Part shown: positions 36,201 through 45,384 of the stretch, in pieces
Layout: every line of letters begins with the position of its first letter
Position numbering within the stretch: the stretch's first letter is position 1
DNA from: Leptasterias polaris
Lineage: Eukaryota; Echinodermata; Asteroidea; Forcipulatida; Asteriidae
Reading direction: 5' to 3'
DNA length: 64,000 nt
Assembly (NCBI GenBank): GCA_037783415.1
Contig: JAZGTN010000062.1
Location: forward strand, 969,501 to 1,033,500
The notes under the pieces: model-generated
The model's database searches: none
What the model saw: only the letters and a program-made list of their open reading frames with translations
What the model was told of the DNA's origin: nothing
Program-made: the position numbers and the translations under genes

Positions 36201-39200
36201 CCATTGCCTTGGTCTTGGCCTCTGTTAATACCCTTGTCTTGGTCTCCTTTACCCTGGTCTTGGCCTTTGTCGCCCTGGTCTTGGTCTCCATTGCCTTGGT
36301 CTTTGCCTCTGTTGCCCTTGTTTTGGACTCTGTTGCCCTGGTCTTGGACTCCGTTGCCCTAGGATTGGACTGTGTTGCCCTGGTCTTGGCCACCATTACC
36401 CATGTCTTTGCCTCCTTTAACATGGTATTGGCCACCATTACCCCTGGTCTTGGCCTCCGTTACCCTTGTCTTGGTCTCTGTTACCCTGGTCTTGGCCTCC
36501 GTTGCCCTGGTCTTGGCCTCCGTTACTCTGGTCTTGGCCTCTGTTACCCTGGTCTTGGCCTCTGTTGCCCCGGTCTTGGCCTCTGTTGCCCCGGTCTTGG
36601 CATCTGTTGCCTTGGTCTTGGTCTCCGTTACCCTGGTCTTGGCCTATGTTACCCTGGTCTTGGCCTGTGTTACCCTGGTCTTGGCCTCTGTTACCCTGGT
36701 CCTGGCCTCTGTTACCCTGGTCCTGGCCTCTGTTACCCTTGTCTTGGCCTCTGTTGCCCCCTGGTCTTGGCCTGTGTTGCCCTGGTCTTGGCCTCCGTTG
36801 CCCTGGTCTTGGCCTCCGTTGCCCTGGTCTTGGCCTCCGTTGCCCTGGTCTTGGCCTCTGTTGCCCTGGTCTTGCCTCCATTACCCTGGTCTTGGCCTCC
36901 GTTGCCCTGGTCTTGGCCTGTGTCGCCCTGGTCTTGGCCTCCATTGCCTTGGTCTTGGCCTCCATTGCCTTGGTCTTGGCCTCCGTTGCCTTGGTCTTGG
37001 CCTCCGTTGCCTTGGTCTTGGCCTCGGTTACCCTGGTCTTGGCCTCGGTTATCCTGGTCTTGGCCTCGGTTATCCTGGTCTTAACCTCTGTTACCCTGGT
37101 CTTGCCTCTGGTCTTGCCTCCGTTACTCTGGTCTTGCCTCTGTTACTCTGGTCTTGCTTCCGTTACCCTTGTCTTTGTCACTGTTACCCTGGTCTTGGCC
37201 TGTGTTACCCTGGTCTTGGCCTGTGTTACCCTGGTCTTGCCTCTGTTATCTTGGTCTTGGCCTGTGTTACCCTGGTCTTGGCCCCTGTTGCCCTGGTCTT
37301 GGCCTGTGTTGCCCTGGTCTTGGCCTGTGTTACCCTGGTCTTGGCCTGTGTTACCCTGGTCTTGGCCTGTGTTACCCTGGTCTTGGCCTCTGTTACCCTG
37401 GTCTTGGCCTCTGTTACCTTGGTCTTGGCCTGTGTTGCCCTGGTCTTGGCCTGTGTTACCCTGGTCTTGGCCTGTGTTACCCTGGTCTTGGGCTCTGTTA
37501 CCCTGGTCTTGGCATGTGTTGCCCCGGTCTTGGCATCTGTTGCTTTGGTCTTGCCTCCGTTGTTCTAGGATTGGCCTGTGTTGCCCTGGTCTTGGCCACC
37601 ATTACCCTTGTCTTTGCCTCCATTACCCCTGTCTTGGCCTCCTTTACCCTGGTCTTGGCATCCTTTACCCTGGTCTTGGCATCCTTTACCCTGGTCTTGG
37701 CCTCTGTTGCCCTGGTCTTGGCCTCTGTTACCCTGGTCTTGCCTCCGTTACCATGGTCTTGGCCTGTGTCGCCCAGGTCTTGGCCTGTGTTGCCCTGGTC
37801 TTGGCATCCATTGCCTTGGTCTTGGCCTCTGTTAATACCCTTGTCTTGGTCTCCTTTACCCTGGTCTTGGCCTTTGTCGCCCTGGTCTTGGTCTCCATTG
37901 CCTTGGTCTTTGCCTCTGTTGCCCTTGTTTTGGCCTCTGTTGCCCTGGTCTTGGCCTCCGTTGCCCTAGGATTGGCCTGTGTTGCCCTGGTCTTGGCCAC
38001 CATTACCCTTGTCTTTGCCTCCTTTAACCTGGTATTGGCCACCATTACCCTTGGTCTTGGCCTCCGTTACCCTTGTCTTGGTCTCTGTTACCCTGGTCTT
38101 GGCCTCCGTTGCCCTGGTCTTGGCCTCCGTTACTCTGGTCTTGGCCTCTGTTACCCTGGTCTTGGCCTCTGTTGCCCCGGTCTTGGCCTCTGTTGCCTTG
38201 GTCTTGGTCTCCGTTACCCTGGTCTTGGCCTATGTTACCCTGGTCTTGGCCTGTGTTACCCTGGTCTTGGCCTCTGTTACCCTGGTCCTGGCCTCTGTTA
38301 CCCTGGTCCTGGCCTCTGTTACCCTGGTCTTGGCCTCTGTTGCCCCCTGGTCTTGGCCTGTGTTGCCCTGGTCTTGGCCTCCGTTGCCCTGGTCTTGGCC
38401 TCCGTTGCCCTGGTCTTGGCCTCCGTTGCCCTGGTCTTGGCCTCTGTTGCCCTGGTCTTGCCTCCATTACCCTGGTCTTGGCCTCCGTTGCCCTGGTCTT
38501 GGCCTGTGTCGCCCTGGTCTTGGCCTCCATTGCCTTGGTCTTGGCCTCCATTGCCTTGGTCTTGGCCTCCGTTGCCTTGGTCTTGGCCTCCGTTGCCTTG
38601 GTCTTGGCCTCGGTTACCCTGGTCTTGGCCTCGGTTATCCTGGTCTTGGCCTCGGTTATCCTGGTCTTAACCTCTGTTACCCTGGTCTTGCCTCTGGTCT
38701 TGCCTCCGTTACTCTGGTCTTGCCTCTGTTACTCTGGTCTTGCTTCCGTTACCCTTGTCTTTGTCACTGTTACCCTGGTCTTGGCCTGTGTTACCCTGGT
38801 CTTGGCCTGTGTTACCCTGGTCTTGCCTCTGTTATCTTGGTCTTGGCCTGTGTTACCCTGGTCTTGGCCCCTGTTGCCCTGGTCTTGGCCTGTGTTGCCC
38901 TGGTCTTGGCCTGTGTTACCCTGGTCTTGGCCTGTGTTACCCTGGTCTTGGCCTCTGTTACCTTGGTCTTGGCCTGTGTTGCCCTGGTCTTGGCCTGTGT
39001 TACCCTGGTCTTGGCCTGTGTTACCCTGGTCTTGGCCTCTGTTACCCTGGTCTTGGGCTCTGTTACCCTGGTCTTGGCATGTGTTGCCCCGGTCTTGGCA
39101 TCTGTTGCTTTGGTCTTGCCTCCGTTGCCCTAGGATTGGCCTGTGTTGCCCTGGTCTTGGCCACCATTACCCTTGTCTTTGCCTCCATTACCCCTGTCTT

Positions 39201-41885
39201 GGCCTCCTTTACACTGGTCTTGGCATCCTTTACCCTGGTCTTGGCCTCTGTTGCCCTGGTCTTGGCCTCTGTTGCCCTGGTCTTGGCCTCTGTTGCCCTG
39301 GTCTTGCCTCCGTTACCATGGTCTTGGCCTGTGTCGCCCAGGTCTTGGCCTGTGTTGCCCTGGTCTTGGCATCCATTGCCTTGGTCTTGGCCTCTGTTAA
39401 TACCCTTGTCTTGGTCTCCTTTACCCTGGTCTTGGACTTTGTCGCCCTGGTCTTGGTCTCCATTGCCTTGGTCTTTGCCTCTGTTGCCCTTGTTTTGGCC
39501 TCTGTTGCCCTGGTCTTGGCCTCTGTTGCCCTGGTCTTGGCCTCCGTTGCCCTAGGATTGGCCTGTGTTGCCCTGGTCTTGGCCACCATTACCCTTGTCT
39601 TTGCCTCCTTTAACCTGGTATTGGCCACCATTACCCCTGGTCTTGGCCTCCGTTACCCTTGTCTTGGTCTCTGTTACCCTGGTCTTGGCCTCCGTTGCTC
39701 TGGTCTTGGCCTCCGTTACTCTGGTCTTGCCTCCGTTACTCTGGTCTTGCCTCCGTTACTCTGGTCTTGGCCTCTGTTACCCTGGTCTTGCCTCCATTAC
39801 CCTGGTCTTGGCCTCCGTTGCCCTGGTCTTGGCCTGTGTTACCCTGGTCTTGGCCTGTGTTGACCTGGTCTTGGCCTGTGTCGCCCTAGTCTTGGCCTCC
39901 ATTGCCTTGGTCTTGGCCTCCATTGCCTTGGTCTTGGCCTCGGTTACCCTGGTCTTGGCCTCGGTTACCCTGGTCTTAACCTCTGTTACCCTGGTCTTGC
40001 CTCTGGTCTTGCCTCCGTTACTCTGGTCTTGCCTCTGTTACTCTGGTCTTGCCTCCGTTACCCTTGTCTTTGTCACTGTTACCCTGGTCTTGCCTGTGTT
40101 ACCCTGGTCTTGGCCTCTGTTGGCCCGGTCTTGGCCTCTGTTGCCCCGGTCTTGGCATCTGTTGCCTTGGTCTTGGTCTCCGTTACCCTGGTCTTGGCCT
40201 GTGTTACCCTGGTCTTGGCCCCTGTTGCCCTGGTCTTGGCCTGTGTTGCCCTGGTCTTGGCCTGTGTTGCCCTGGTCTTGGCCTGTGTTACCCTGGTCTT
40301 GGCCTGTGTTACCCTGGTCTTGGCCTGTGTTACCCTGGTCTTGGCCTCTGTTACCCTGGTCTTGGCCTCTGTTACCCTGGTCTTGGCCTGTGTTGCCCTG
40401 GTCTTGGCCTGTGTTACCCTGGTCTTGGCCTGTGTTACCCTGGTCTTGGCCTCTGTTACCCTGGTCTTGGCATGTGTTGCCCCGGTCTTGGCATCTGTTG
40501 CTTTGGTCTTGCCTCCGTTACCCTAGGATTGGCCTGTGTTACCCTGGTCTTGGCCTGTGTTACCCTGGTCTTGGCCTCTGTTACCCTGGTCTTGGCCTGT
40601 GTCGCCCAGGTCTTGGCCTGTGTTGCCCTGGTCTTGGCATCCATTGCCTTGGTCTTGGCCTCTGTTAATACCCTTGTCTTGGTCTCCTTTACCCTGGTCT
40701 TGGCCTTTGTCGCCCTGGTCTTGGTCTCCATTGCCTTGGTCTTTGCCTCTGTTGCCCTTGTTTTGGCCTCTGTTGCCCTGGTCTTGGCCTCCGTTGCCCT
40801 AGGATTGGCCTGTGTTGCCCTGGTCTTGGCCACCATTACCCTTGTCTTTGCCTCCTTTAACCTGGTATTGGCCACCATTACCCCTGTCTTGGCCTCCTTT
40901 ACCCTGGTCTTGGCCTCTGTTACCCTGGTCTTGCCTCCGTTACCCTTGTCTTGGTCTCTGTTACCCTGGTCTTGCCTCCGTTACCCTTGTCTTTGTCACT
41001 GTTACCCTGGTCTTGGCCTGTGTTACCCTGGTCTTGGCCTGTGTTACCCTGGTCTTGGCCTGTGTTACCCTGGTCTTGGCCTCTGTTACCCTGGTCTTGG
41101 CCCGTGTTACCCTGGTCTTGGCCTGTGTTACCCTGGTCTTGGCCTCTGTTACCCTGGTCTTGGCCTCTGTTACCCTGGTCTTGGCATGTGTTGCTTTGGT
41201 CTTGTCTCCGTTACCCTGGTCTTGCCTCCGTTACCCTGGTCTTGGCCTCTGTTGCCCTGCTCTTGGCCTCTGTTGCCCCGGTCTTGGCATCTGTTGCTTT
41301 GGTCTTGCCTCCGTTACCCTGGTCTTGGCCTCTGTTGCCCTTGACTTTAATATTTTCCAATGGAAATGCCCTTTGCAACATATAAATGGCCTTGCCCTCT
41401 CAAAGATAATACTCCAGGCCTGCAATAAATTGTTAATTCTTGTTGAGATGGCAATCTCATTATTAATGAGGACCATAGTCACATAATTGAATATCTAATG
41501 ATAAATATAACTTGCTAATGATTTAAAAATGAGTTTATCTCTAACATTTTGCAGTATTTAAAGCATGTAAGAACTATATTCACACACACAAAAGTTGGAG
41601 TGTTCAAACTTGTCTTGTTCTCTCTCATCACCTAAGGTCATGATCATCATCACTGGTGCCCATAAAGCCTTCGCTCTCTACAAAGCAGTGGAGGAAGGCA
41701 TCAGCCACATGTGGACGGTATCCGCCTTCCAACAGCACCCTAAAACCATCCTGATATGCGATGAAGATGCTACTCTGGAGTTAAGGGTCAAAACAGTGAA
41801 ATACTTCAAAGGTCTGATGCATGTTCACGACAAGCTAATTGAGACCAGCGATAAACAACCATCAAAAAGACAAAAAACTAAGTGA
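24133..41885 (+). CDS. GNPDA: Glucosamine-6-phosphate deaminase/isomerase, complete coding sequence (exons 24133-24256, 25551-25652, 29760-29942, 31051-31235, 41637-41885)
   Basis: Cytosolic enzyme converting glucosamine 6-phosphate and water to fructose 6-phosphate and ammonia, linking hexosamine catabolism to glycolysis. The five coding exons join in phase (1, 1, 1, 0) to 843 bp, or 280 residues, close to human GNPDA1/2. Counting from Met1, the catalytic residues of the NagB family fall at their usual numbers: Asp72 (FNMDEY), Asp141 and His143 (GPDGH), Glu148 (FNEPGS). LGLPTGSTP near residue 38 is the phosphate-binding loop. ITGAHKA and [11 protein letters not shown] mark the conserved C-terminal half. 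The ATG at 24133 has A at -3 and gives the family N-terminus MRLVILD. The tail after HVHDKL is basic and diverged. An untranslated upstream exon is likely. A possible poly(A) signal ATTAAA is at 42022. The last intron is a 10 kb minisatellite. Confidence 0.97.
24430..24680 (+). mobile_element. SINE-like repeat in GNPDA intron 1
   Basis: It has a tRNA-like head (GCATCCCAGTCATGGCACTT), a body with GGGTTCCTACGAGGGTAG and CCCAGGGCTGCATACTCC, and a TTATTATTATG tail, an arrangement typical of short interspersed elements. No second copy of this family was seen in the window. The family name is not established. Confidence 0.5.
25130..25440 (+). mobile_element. tRNA-derived SINE family A, diverged copy in GNPDA intron 1
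   Basis: It matches the better copy at 26030: AAGCTCTGGTGTTTCTGATC, GCAGAGTGTGGGTTCAAGTC, CATTATTGCTTCGTCCTTCG and the GGTGCTACATAAACAGGTCT region. The tRNA-like start is decayed and the 3' tail is missing. Confidence 0.75.
25551..25652 (+). CDS. GNPDA: GNPDA coding exon 2
   Basis: The acceptor TTTTATCTTAG and donor GTAG|GTGTGT bound a 102-bp exon encoding [10 protein letters not shown] through FNMDEYV, including catalytic Asp72. It is phase 1 at both ends. Confidence 0.96.
   Translation, partial: GALQLECIKSSLSFTKMEISPSNTSRHSTWMST
25690..25925 (+). mobile_element. tRNA-derived SINE (second type) in GNPDA intron 2
   Basis: A polymerase III B-box-like GGTTCGAATCC lies in a tRNA-like head (TTGGCGTGGTGGCATC, then CTGGTTCGAATCCCGCTGG). 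It is followed by TTTCCCTGGAATATGG and TTTTCCTCCCAAAAC. Its body differs from family A. It lies 40 bp after the exon 2 donor. Confidence 0.65.
26030..27862 (+). mobile_element. tRNA-Ser-derived SINE family A, full-length copy split by a nested TIR element
   Basis: The head GTCGTGGCCGAGTGG (A box) and GGGTTCGAGTCCC (B box) recall tRNA-Ser. The body contains TTGCTTCGTCCTTCGGATGG and GACGTTGGTCCCGTGTG, which I associate from memory with the conserved central domain of metazoan SINEs (MetaSINE type). It ends AAGCGCTATATAAGAACCGA plus a TTA-repeat tail. The tail is cut at 26431 and resumes at 27841, so the element at 26432-27840 inserted into it. Confidence 0.8.
26432..27840. mobile_element. 1.4 kb non-autonomous TIR transposon with subterminal repeats
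   Basis: The ends GGTTTTCCCGGCCAATTTCA and its reverse complement form terminal inverted repeats of about 33 bp with two mismatches, flanked by TA on both sides. The left third carries repeated CATTCAATTTC or CATTCAAATT motifs (about 26461, 26480, 26541, 26604, 26684, 26777). The right third carries the inverted GAAATTGAATG (about 27610, 27650, 27679, 27720, 27780). No transposase was recognised inside. Confidence 0.8.
28464..28947 (+). repeat. 21-bp minisatellite (about 23 units) in GNPDA intron 2
   Basis: Two 21-bp unit types largely alternate, each starting GTACCTGGGA; one continues ATTGTTTATT and the other CTCGTTTATT, plus one base. Since 21 is a multiple of three and the units lack stops in some frames, repetitive open frames appear on both strands; they are not genes. 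Confidence 0.95.
29086..29415 (+). repeat. 35-bp minisatellite, nine full units plus a partial
   Basis: Units start at 29086, 29121, 29156 and so on to 29366, with the partial at 29401. The core is AGCAAATTAACCAATTGG followed by GGCTGCATACTA. Units are almost identical, differing at one or two positions (ACCACC versus ACACC-type), which suggests recent expansion. Confidence 0.95.
29760..29942 (+). CDS. GNPDA: GNPDA coding exon 3
   Basis: It encodes [17 protein letters not shown] through GGIELFIGG. The acceptor is TTTATGAAAG, with a weak pyrimidine tract, and the donor is GGAG|GTAAGA. It is phase 1 at both ends. Confidence 0.96.
30060..30760 (+). repeat. Degenerate TTGA-rich repeat with a 140-bp duplication in GNPDA intron 3
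   Basis: The stretch is built of variants of GAATTGCATTGAATC and TTAATTGATTTGATTTG. A longer block is duplicated at 30421-30560 and 30561-30700 with few differences. It has no coding potential. Confidence 0.8.
31051..31235 (+). CDS. GNPDA: GNPDA coding exon 4 (active-site exon)
   Basis: It encodes [16 protein letters not shown] through [10 protein letters not shown], with Asp141, His143 and Glu148. The acceptor is CCATGGACAG and the donor is GAGAA|GTGAGT, leaving phase 0. The giant minisatellite begins about 85 bp after this donor. Confidence 0.96.
31320..41345 (+). repeat. Giant 21-bp minisatellite (about 475 units, 10.0 kb) filling the last GNPDA intron
   Basis: The unit core is CTTGGCCTCYGTTRCCC plus TGGT, 21 bp in all. 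Common variants are CTGTGTT, CTTTGTC and a 20-bp form with CTTGCC. Higher-order blocks are visible: CTCTGTTAATACCC occurs at 32833, 33234, 36220, 37827, 39392 and 40660, and GTCTTTGTCACTGTT at 34306, 34882, 35564, 37171, 38757, 40066 and 40989. The sense strand has roughly 8 T, 7 C, 5 G and at most 1 A per unit. Stop codons are rare in most frames because the period is divisible by three, producing spurious frames of up to about 1,150 codons. No start context, domain or single-copy sequence supports a protein. Confidence 0.98.
41637..41885 (+). CDS. GNPDA: GNPDA coding exon 5 (C-terminus)
   Basis: The acceptor CATCACCTAAG lies about 290 bp beyond the end of the minisatellite. The exon encodes [16 protein letters not shown] through MHVHDKL and a short basic tail ending in TGA 41883-41885. 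Confidence 0.96.
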   Translation, partial: VMIIITGAHKAFALYKAVEEGISHMWTVSAFQQHPKTILICDEDATLELRVKTVKYFKGLMHVHDKLIETSDKQPSKRQKTK

Positions 41886-42228
41886 TTATTGTGGAATTAT
41901 AATATGTTGAACTTTTGTCTCCGGAAGGTGCACTCCATTTCCCTTTGTAGGGGAATGGAAACAATATAAAGGGAAGTTTGAGGTGTAATAGAACTTGAAT
42001 AGATTGAAGCACCTGTTGCTGATTAAAGGTATCAAACTGGCTTTTTATCTTCGGCCAAGCGTGGATGTCTCAAGGCTTTGATATTATAATATTATAATAA
42101 TATCAACTCTTAATGCGTAACTCCAAAGATTGGTCATTGCGCTTTGAACGTTATTACCCCGATCACTGGGCCATTTATTTCATTCCTTATTAAACCATCT
42201 CGGCTCACAGGGAAGTATACAGCCTGTG

Positions 42229-42362
42229 CTTCCCTGATCTCTTCATTATGCACAGTCGACACTACAATAATGATTTACACAATGACCATGTGGAAGCACT
42301 TCCCCCATCCTAATTCCTTTCAGAAGGACCCCATTTGTGCTTCCATCGGAACAAACGAACAA
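42229..42362 (+). repeat. Direct repeat copy 1 (134 bp)
   Basis: Nearly identical to 42745-42878; I see one difference (CTGATCTC versus CTGACCTC). It includes CATTATGCACAGTCGACACT and ATGTGGAAGCACTTCCCCCA. Confidence 0.9.
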
Positions 42363-42465
42363 GCTAAACCAATCTCGTGAACCATGTCTGCCCTCACAGG
42401 TACCCATTTACCCTTGGGTGATGAGAAGCAAACAGTTAATTGTCTTGCTCAAGGACACAAGTGTC

Positions 42466-42600
42466 ATGACCGGGATTCGAACCCAACCCCTGATGACTAA
42501 GCAATCAGATTGTGAAAGGTCATGGGTTCGAATCCCACTATCGCTGCCTGTGGATGTTTTCCACAGGGCATCGGAAAGCACCGAGCATACAGTGCTTTAT
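42466..42600. mobile_element. Two abutting tRNA-derived SINE fragments
   Basis: GGGATTCGAACCCA near 42472-42486 is a reverse-strand B box in the family A context GTGTCATGACCGGG. GGGTTCGAATCCC near 42525-42538 is a plus-strand B box followed by a different body (CTGTGGATGTTTTCCACAGG). Neither folds into a plausible tRNA. Confidence 0.55.
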
Positions 42601-42744
42601 AACACATCAGTATTATGTAAAAGTACTAAGTTATTGTACTAGCGGGAAAACCACACTATGTGCGGGTCCAGCTAGTTGAGTTAATTTTAAATAAGGCGGA
42701 TAGTAAACCTCCTTCGGCAAAATAATGAAGGCCTTATATAATTT

Positions 42745-42878
42745 CTTCCCTGACCTCTTCATTATGCACAGTCGACACTACAATAATGATTTACACAATG
42801 ACCATGTGGAAGCACTTCCCCCATCCTAATTCCTTTCAGAAGGACCCCATTTGTGCTTCCATCGGAACAAACGAACAA
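42745..42878 (+). repeat. Direct repeat copy 2 (134 bp)
   Basis: Second copy of 42229-42362, 516 bp downstream. The ends do not show a convincing LTR structure or target duplication. Confidence 0.9.
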
Positions 42879-43887
42879 AATAAACAATATTGGTTTGCAA
42901 ATATTTAGAGTTAGAGTTTGCATCAGTACGCGTCATCTGCAATGATTTTTTTACTGCAATGTTTTTATTTACACTGCATACAGCAATGTACAACCCATAG
43001 CAACAGTAGAAAAGGTCCATAAAATGCATCGTCTTTAATGTGTTTTTTTACTGTGTCGTCTGTGTTTTCTACACATGTTTTGTCTGCAACGCAGAAATGC
43101 GCTTCCCATAACAGTGAAAAGGACCCGTAATCCACACATTTTCAGGTTTTTTGCTCATATCTTGGTCAAGTCTGAAAGGGTTTTGTTCATTTATTGGGAG
43201 GTTGAAGGTGAAATCAATATCCTTTTTCTGTGCAAATTTCATGAGGTTTAATACAGAATCCAGAGATGAGATCCAAACATACAGACAGACAGACGCCATT
43301 TGGCAAATTATAGAGAGATTGGAAGAGCTGGTATAAGGTGGTTTTTTGCAGTGAAAGGAGTCACTTTGTCAACTCACAATCTCACAAAAAGAACCAGTTG
43401 TGCAAAGCTCGGCATCTTGGATGATTTGCGGCAGCACCACGGAAATATCTTTGAAGAGTTATTTGAGAAAATAGAATTAGCTGTTGCAAACTGCTTACCA
43501 ACCAAAAGGACCTGTGGTATAAATGCAAAAAATAAGTTAGTGGCCTGATGTTTCGACCCTAGCAGAGTCTTTCTGGAAGGCTAAATGACAACACACAACA
43601 CACATACAAGCAGACAAGAGTTGCAATAGTCAAGTGGAAATACATGAATAGAGAGAGTGGAGGGAGAAAAGCAGAAAGCATTCAGAGAAGGCAGGGGGTA
43701 AGCAGGGATTATGAAGACAAAAGGGGGGGGGTTATGAAGGGAAGGGGATAGCTTGACCACAAGAAGTTGGGAACACAAAGGACAAAATGGAAGTTAGAAG
43801 AGAGGTAAATAATTAGTTAATACAATGAAGGGCAGACTAATAAAGTGGATAACTGTGGGAAAAGGAGAAGGCAAAAACAAAAGGTTA

Positions 43888-44259
43888 TTAGTCATTTCCT
43901 TCTTGGATATTCAAACCATGGGGCTGAGTGGTCTTTATGCGCCTTATCCAAAGTTTTACCCTACTCAGACGGACAGTCTCTCTGCAGTTACCTAGTGCCT
44001 CAATGCCCTGTAAATTCATGTCAGAAATGGAGTGGTTAGGAAGGTTGAAGTGGTGTCCTACAGGTGTATCCAGCTTTTGGGTGTTGACTGTGGATCTGTG
44101 GCCATAGAAACGCCTCTTGAGTGTAGTTCTTGTTTCACCTATATATTGAACACCACAGGCTCTGCAAGATATTAGATAGATTAGATTAGTGGTGGTGCAG
44201 GTGACATGACCCCTTGTCTTGTGGGTGGTACCACCAGTATAAGAGTTATTTGCTAAGAT
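43888..44259 (-). pseudogene. Penelope-like retroelement remnant, GIY-YIG endonuclease C-terminal part
   Basis: The minus strand reads 123 codons to a TAA at 43888-43890. It contains TCTTTNLIYLISCRACGVQ, then YIGET, TLKRRFYGH, and near the end WIRRIKT and PHGLN. This is the layout of the GIY-YIG domain at the C-terminus of Penelope-like retroelements: Cys-rich lead-in, YIGET, R..R..H and W.....T..P.GLN. An in-frame stop lies at 44260-44262 with CPTFPA beyond it, and no reverse transcriptase is seen, so this is a 5'-truncated, decayed copy. A host GIY-YIG gene is less likely because of the Cys-rich lead-in and the truncation. Confidence 0.8.
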
Positions 44260-44278
44260 TTAAGCTGGGAATGTTGGA

Positions 44279-44326
44279 CAGTATGCAACAGCGACAGTAT
44301 GCAACAGCGACAGTATGCAACAGCGA
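44279..44326 (+). repeat. 16-bp tandem repeat, three perfect units
   Basis: CAGTATGCAACAGCGA occurs three times head to tail, immediately upstream (in element orientation) of the Penelope-like reading frame. Confidence 0.95.
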
Positions 44327-44899
44327 GGGAATGCACAATTTTTTTAAAGAAACTTTGTGGATGGCTTGGAAAGTCTTTACCTTGGTTTTTTGTTGTGTCT
44401 AATTTGTCAGAAATTGGGAAATGTTTTGACCTTTCACAGTTTGGGGGTTGGTTAATGGGATCTTTGTTTCATAATTCTTTGAAATATCATTCTAATATTG
44501 GATTCTTGGAAAATATGCCATTTCAGAAATTAAAGATGGATTTTGATAACTTGAAAGTTTATTCCTGTAGGAATATTGTATGAAACATTGAAAGATGTTT
44601 GAAAACTTCAGCAGAATTTGGAAATTGAATATTCTTTTTCTTTTCAAATATCTGTTGTTGAAGGAAGTCGATGATAAATTTCATGAAAATCTTTTACTGC
44701 AGGCCCATATTTTTAATTTTTCCCCCACTCCCTTTTATTTTGCCATCCCTTGAAAAGGCCTCTAGCTACTAATGGCACATTGCCTCCAATCCCCGGGGAT
44801 GTGAGAGATGTTATCCCACTTTCACTTGTTGGATTGGGGTTGGGGATAGCTGAGAGGATGAGAACAAGATCTTGTCAGAGTTGGTCTTCAGACCGATTT

Positions 44900-45005
44900 T
44901 TGCTGGTCTCGGTCTTGGTCTCACCCCCGGACCTTCGGGTCTTAGTCTCAGTCTCAGTCTCAGTCTTGAACTTTCATTCTTTTTCGGTCTTGGTCTCTGC
45001 CTTCC
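44900..45005 (+). repeat. Degenerate GTCTCGGTCTTG/CAGTCT simple repeat
   Basis: Short runs of GGTCTCGGTCTTGGTCTC and CAGTCTCAGTCTCAGTCT lie here. The motif resembles part of the giant GNPDA minisatellite unit but has no 21-bp period, so I treat it as separate. Confidence 0.6.
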
Positions 45006-45099
45006 AGAGCTGCTTAAAGGTATTATACAGGATTGGCAGAGCTGACAAAATAATCACAGACAGTGTTCATGCTTTGTGTAATCAACCACATACATGAAA

Positions 45100-45376
45100 T
45101 AACAAACCTGTGAAAATTTGAGCTCAATTGGTCATCGAGGTCACGAGAAAATAGTGAAAAGAGACCTTATGTGTTTTCTGTTTTTCAAACATCAAGTTTA
45201 TTATCGCGCGCGATAAAAACTATTGTTTTACTCATTTCTCAGAAACGATAGCATTTTAGGCAGAAATATTTTAAGGAACCCTTTCTACCATTACTTACTT
45301 TAAATCATGTAAGTTATGTGTGAATCTGTGAACATTTGTGTTTTTCGATCTTACCAATAGTGTATAGGGCCTTTAA
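45100..45376 (+). repeat. Dispersed repeat family R1, copy 2
   Basis: Contains GAGCTCAATTGGTCATCG, GTTTTACTCATTTCTCAG and GATCTTACCAATAGTGTA, in the same order as the other three copies. Confidence 0.75.
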
Positions 45377-45384
45377 GCACAAAA

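Noticed and set aside
33166..38670. Very long open frames (up to about 1,150 codons) of heptapeptide repeats such as [14 protein letters not shown] and PWSWPLL
   Set aside because: They are by-products of a 21-bp repeat without stop codons, open in several frames and on both strands, with frame switches caused by 20-bp units. They lie in an intron flanked by real GNPDA exons.
42229..42878. Small LTR (TRIM-like) element
   Set aside because: The direct repeats do not start and end with a convincing TG/CA pair that coincides with a target duplication, and no primer-binding site was seen.
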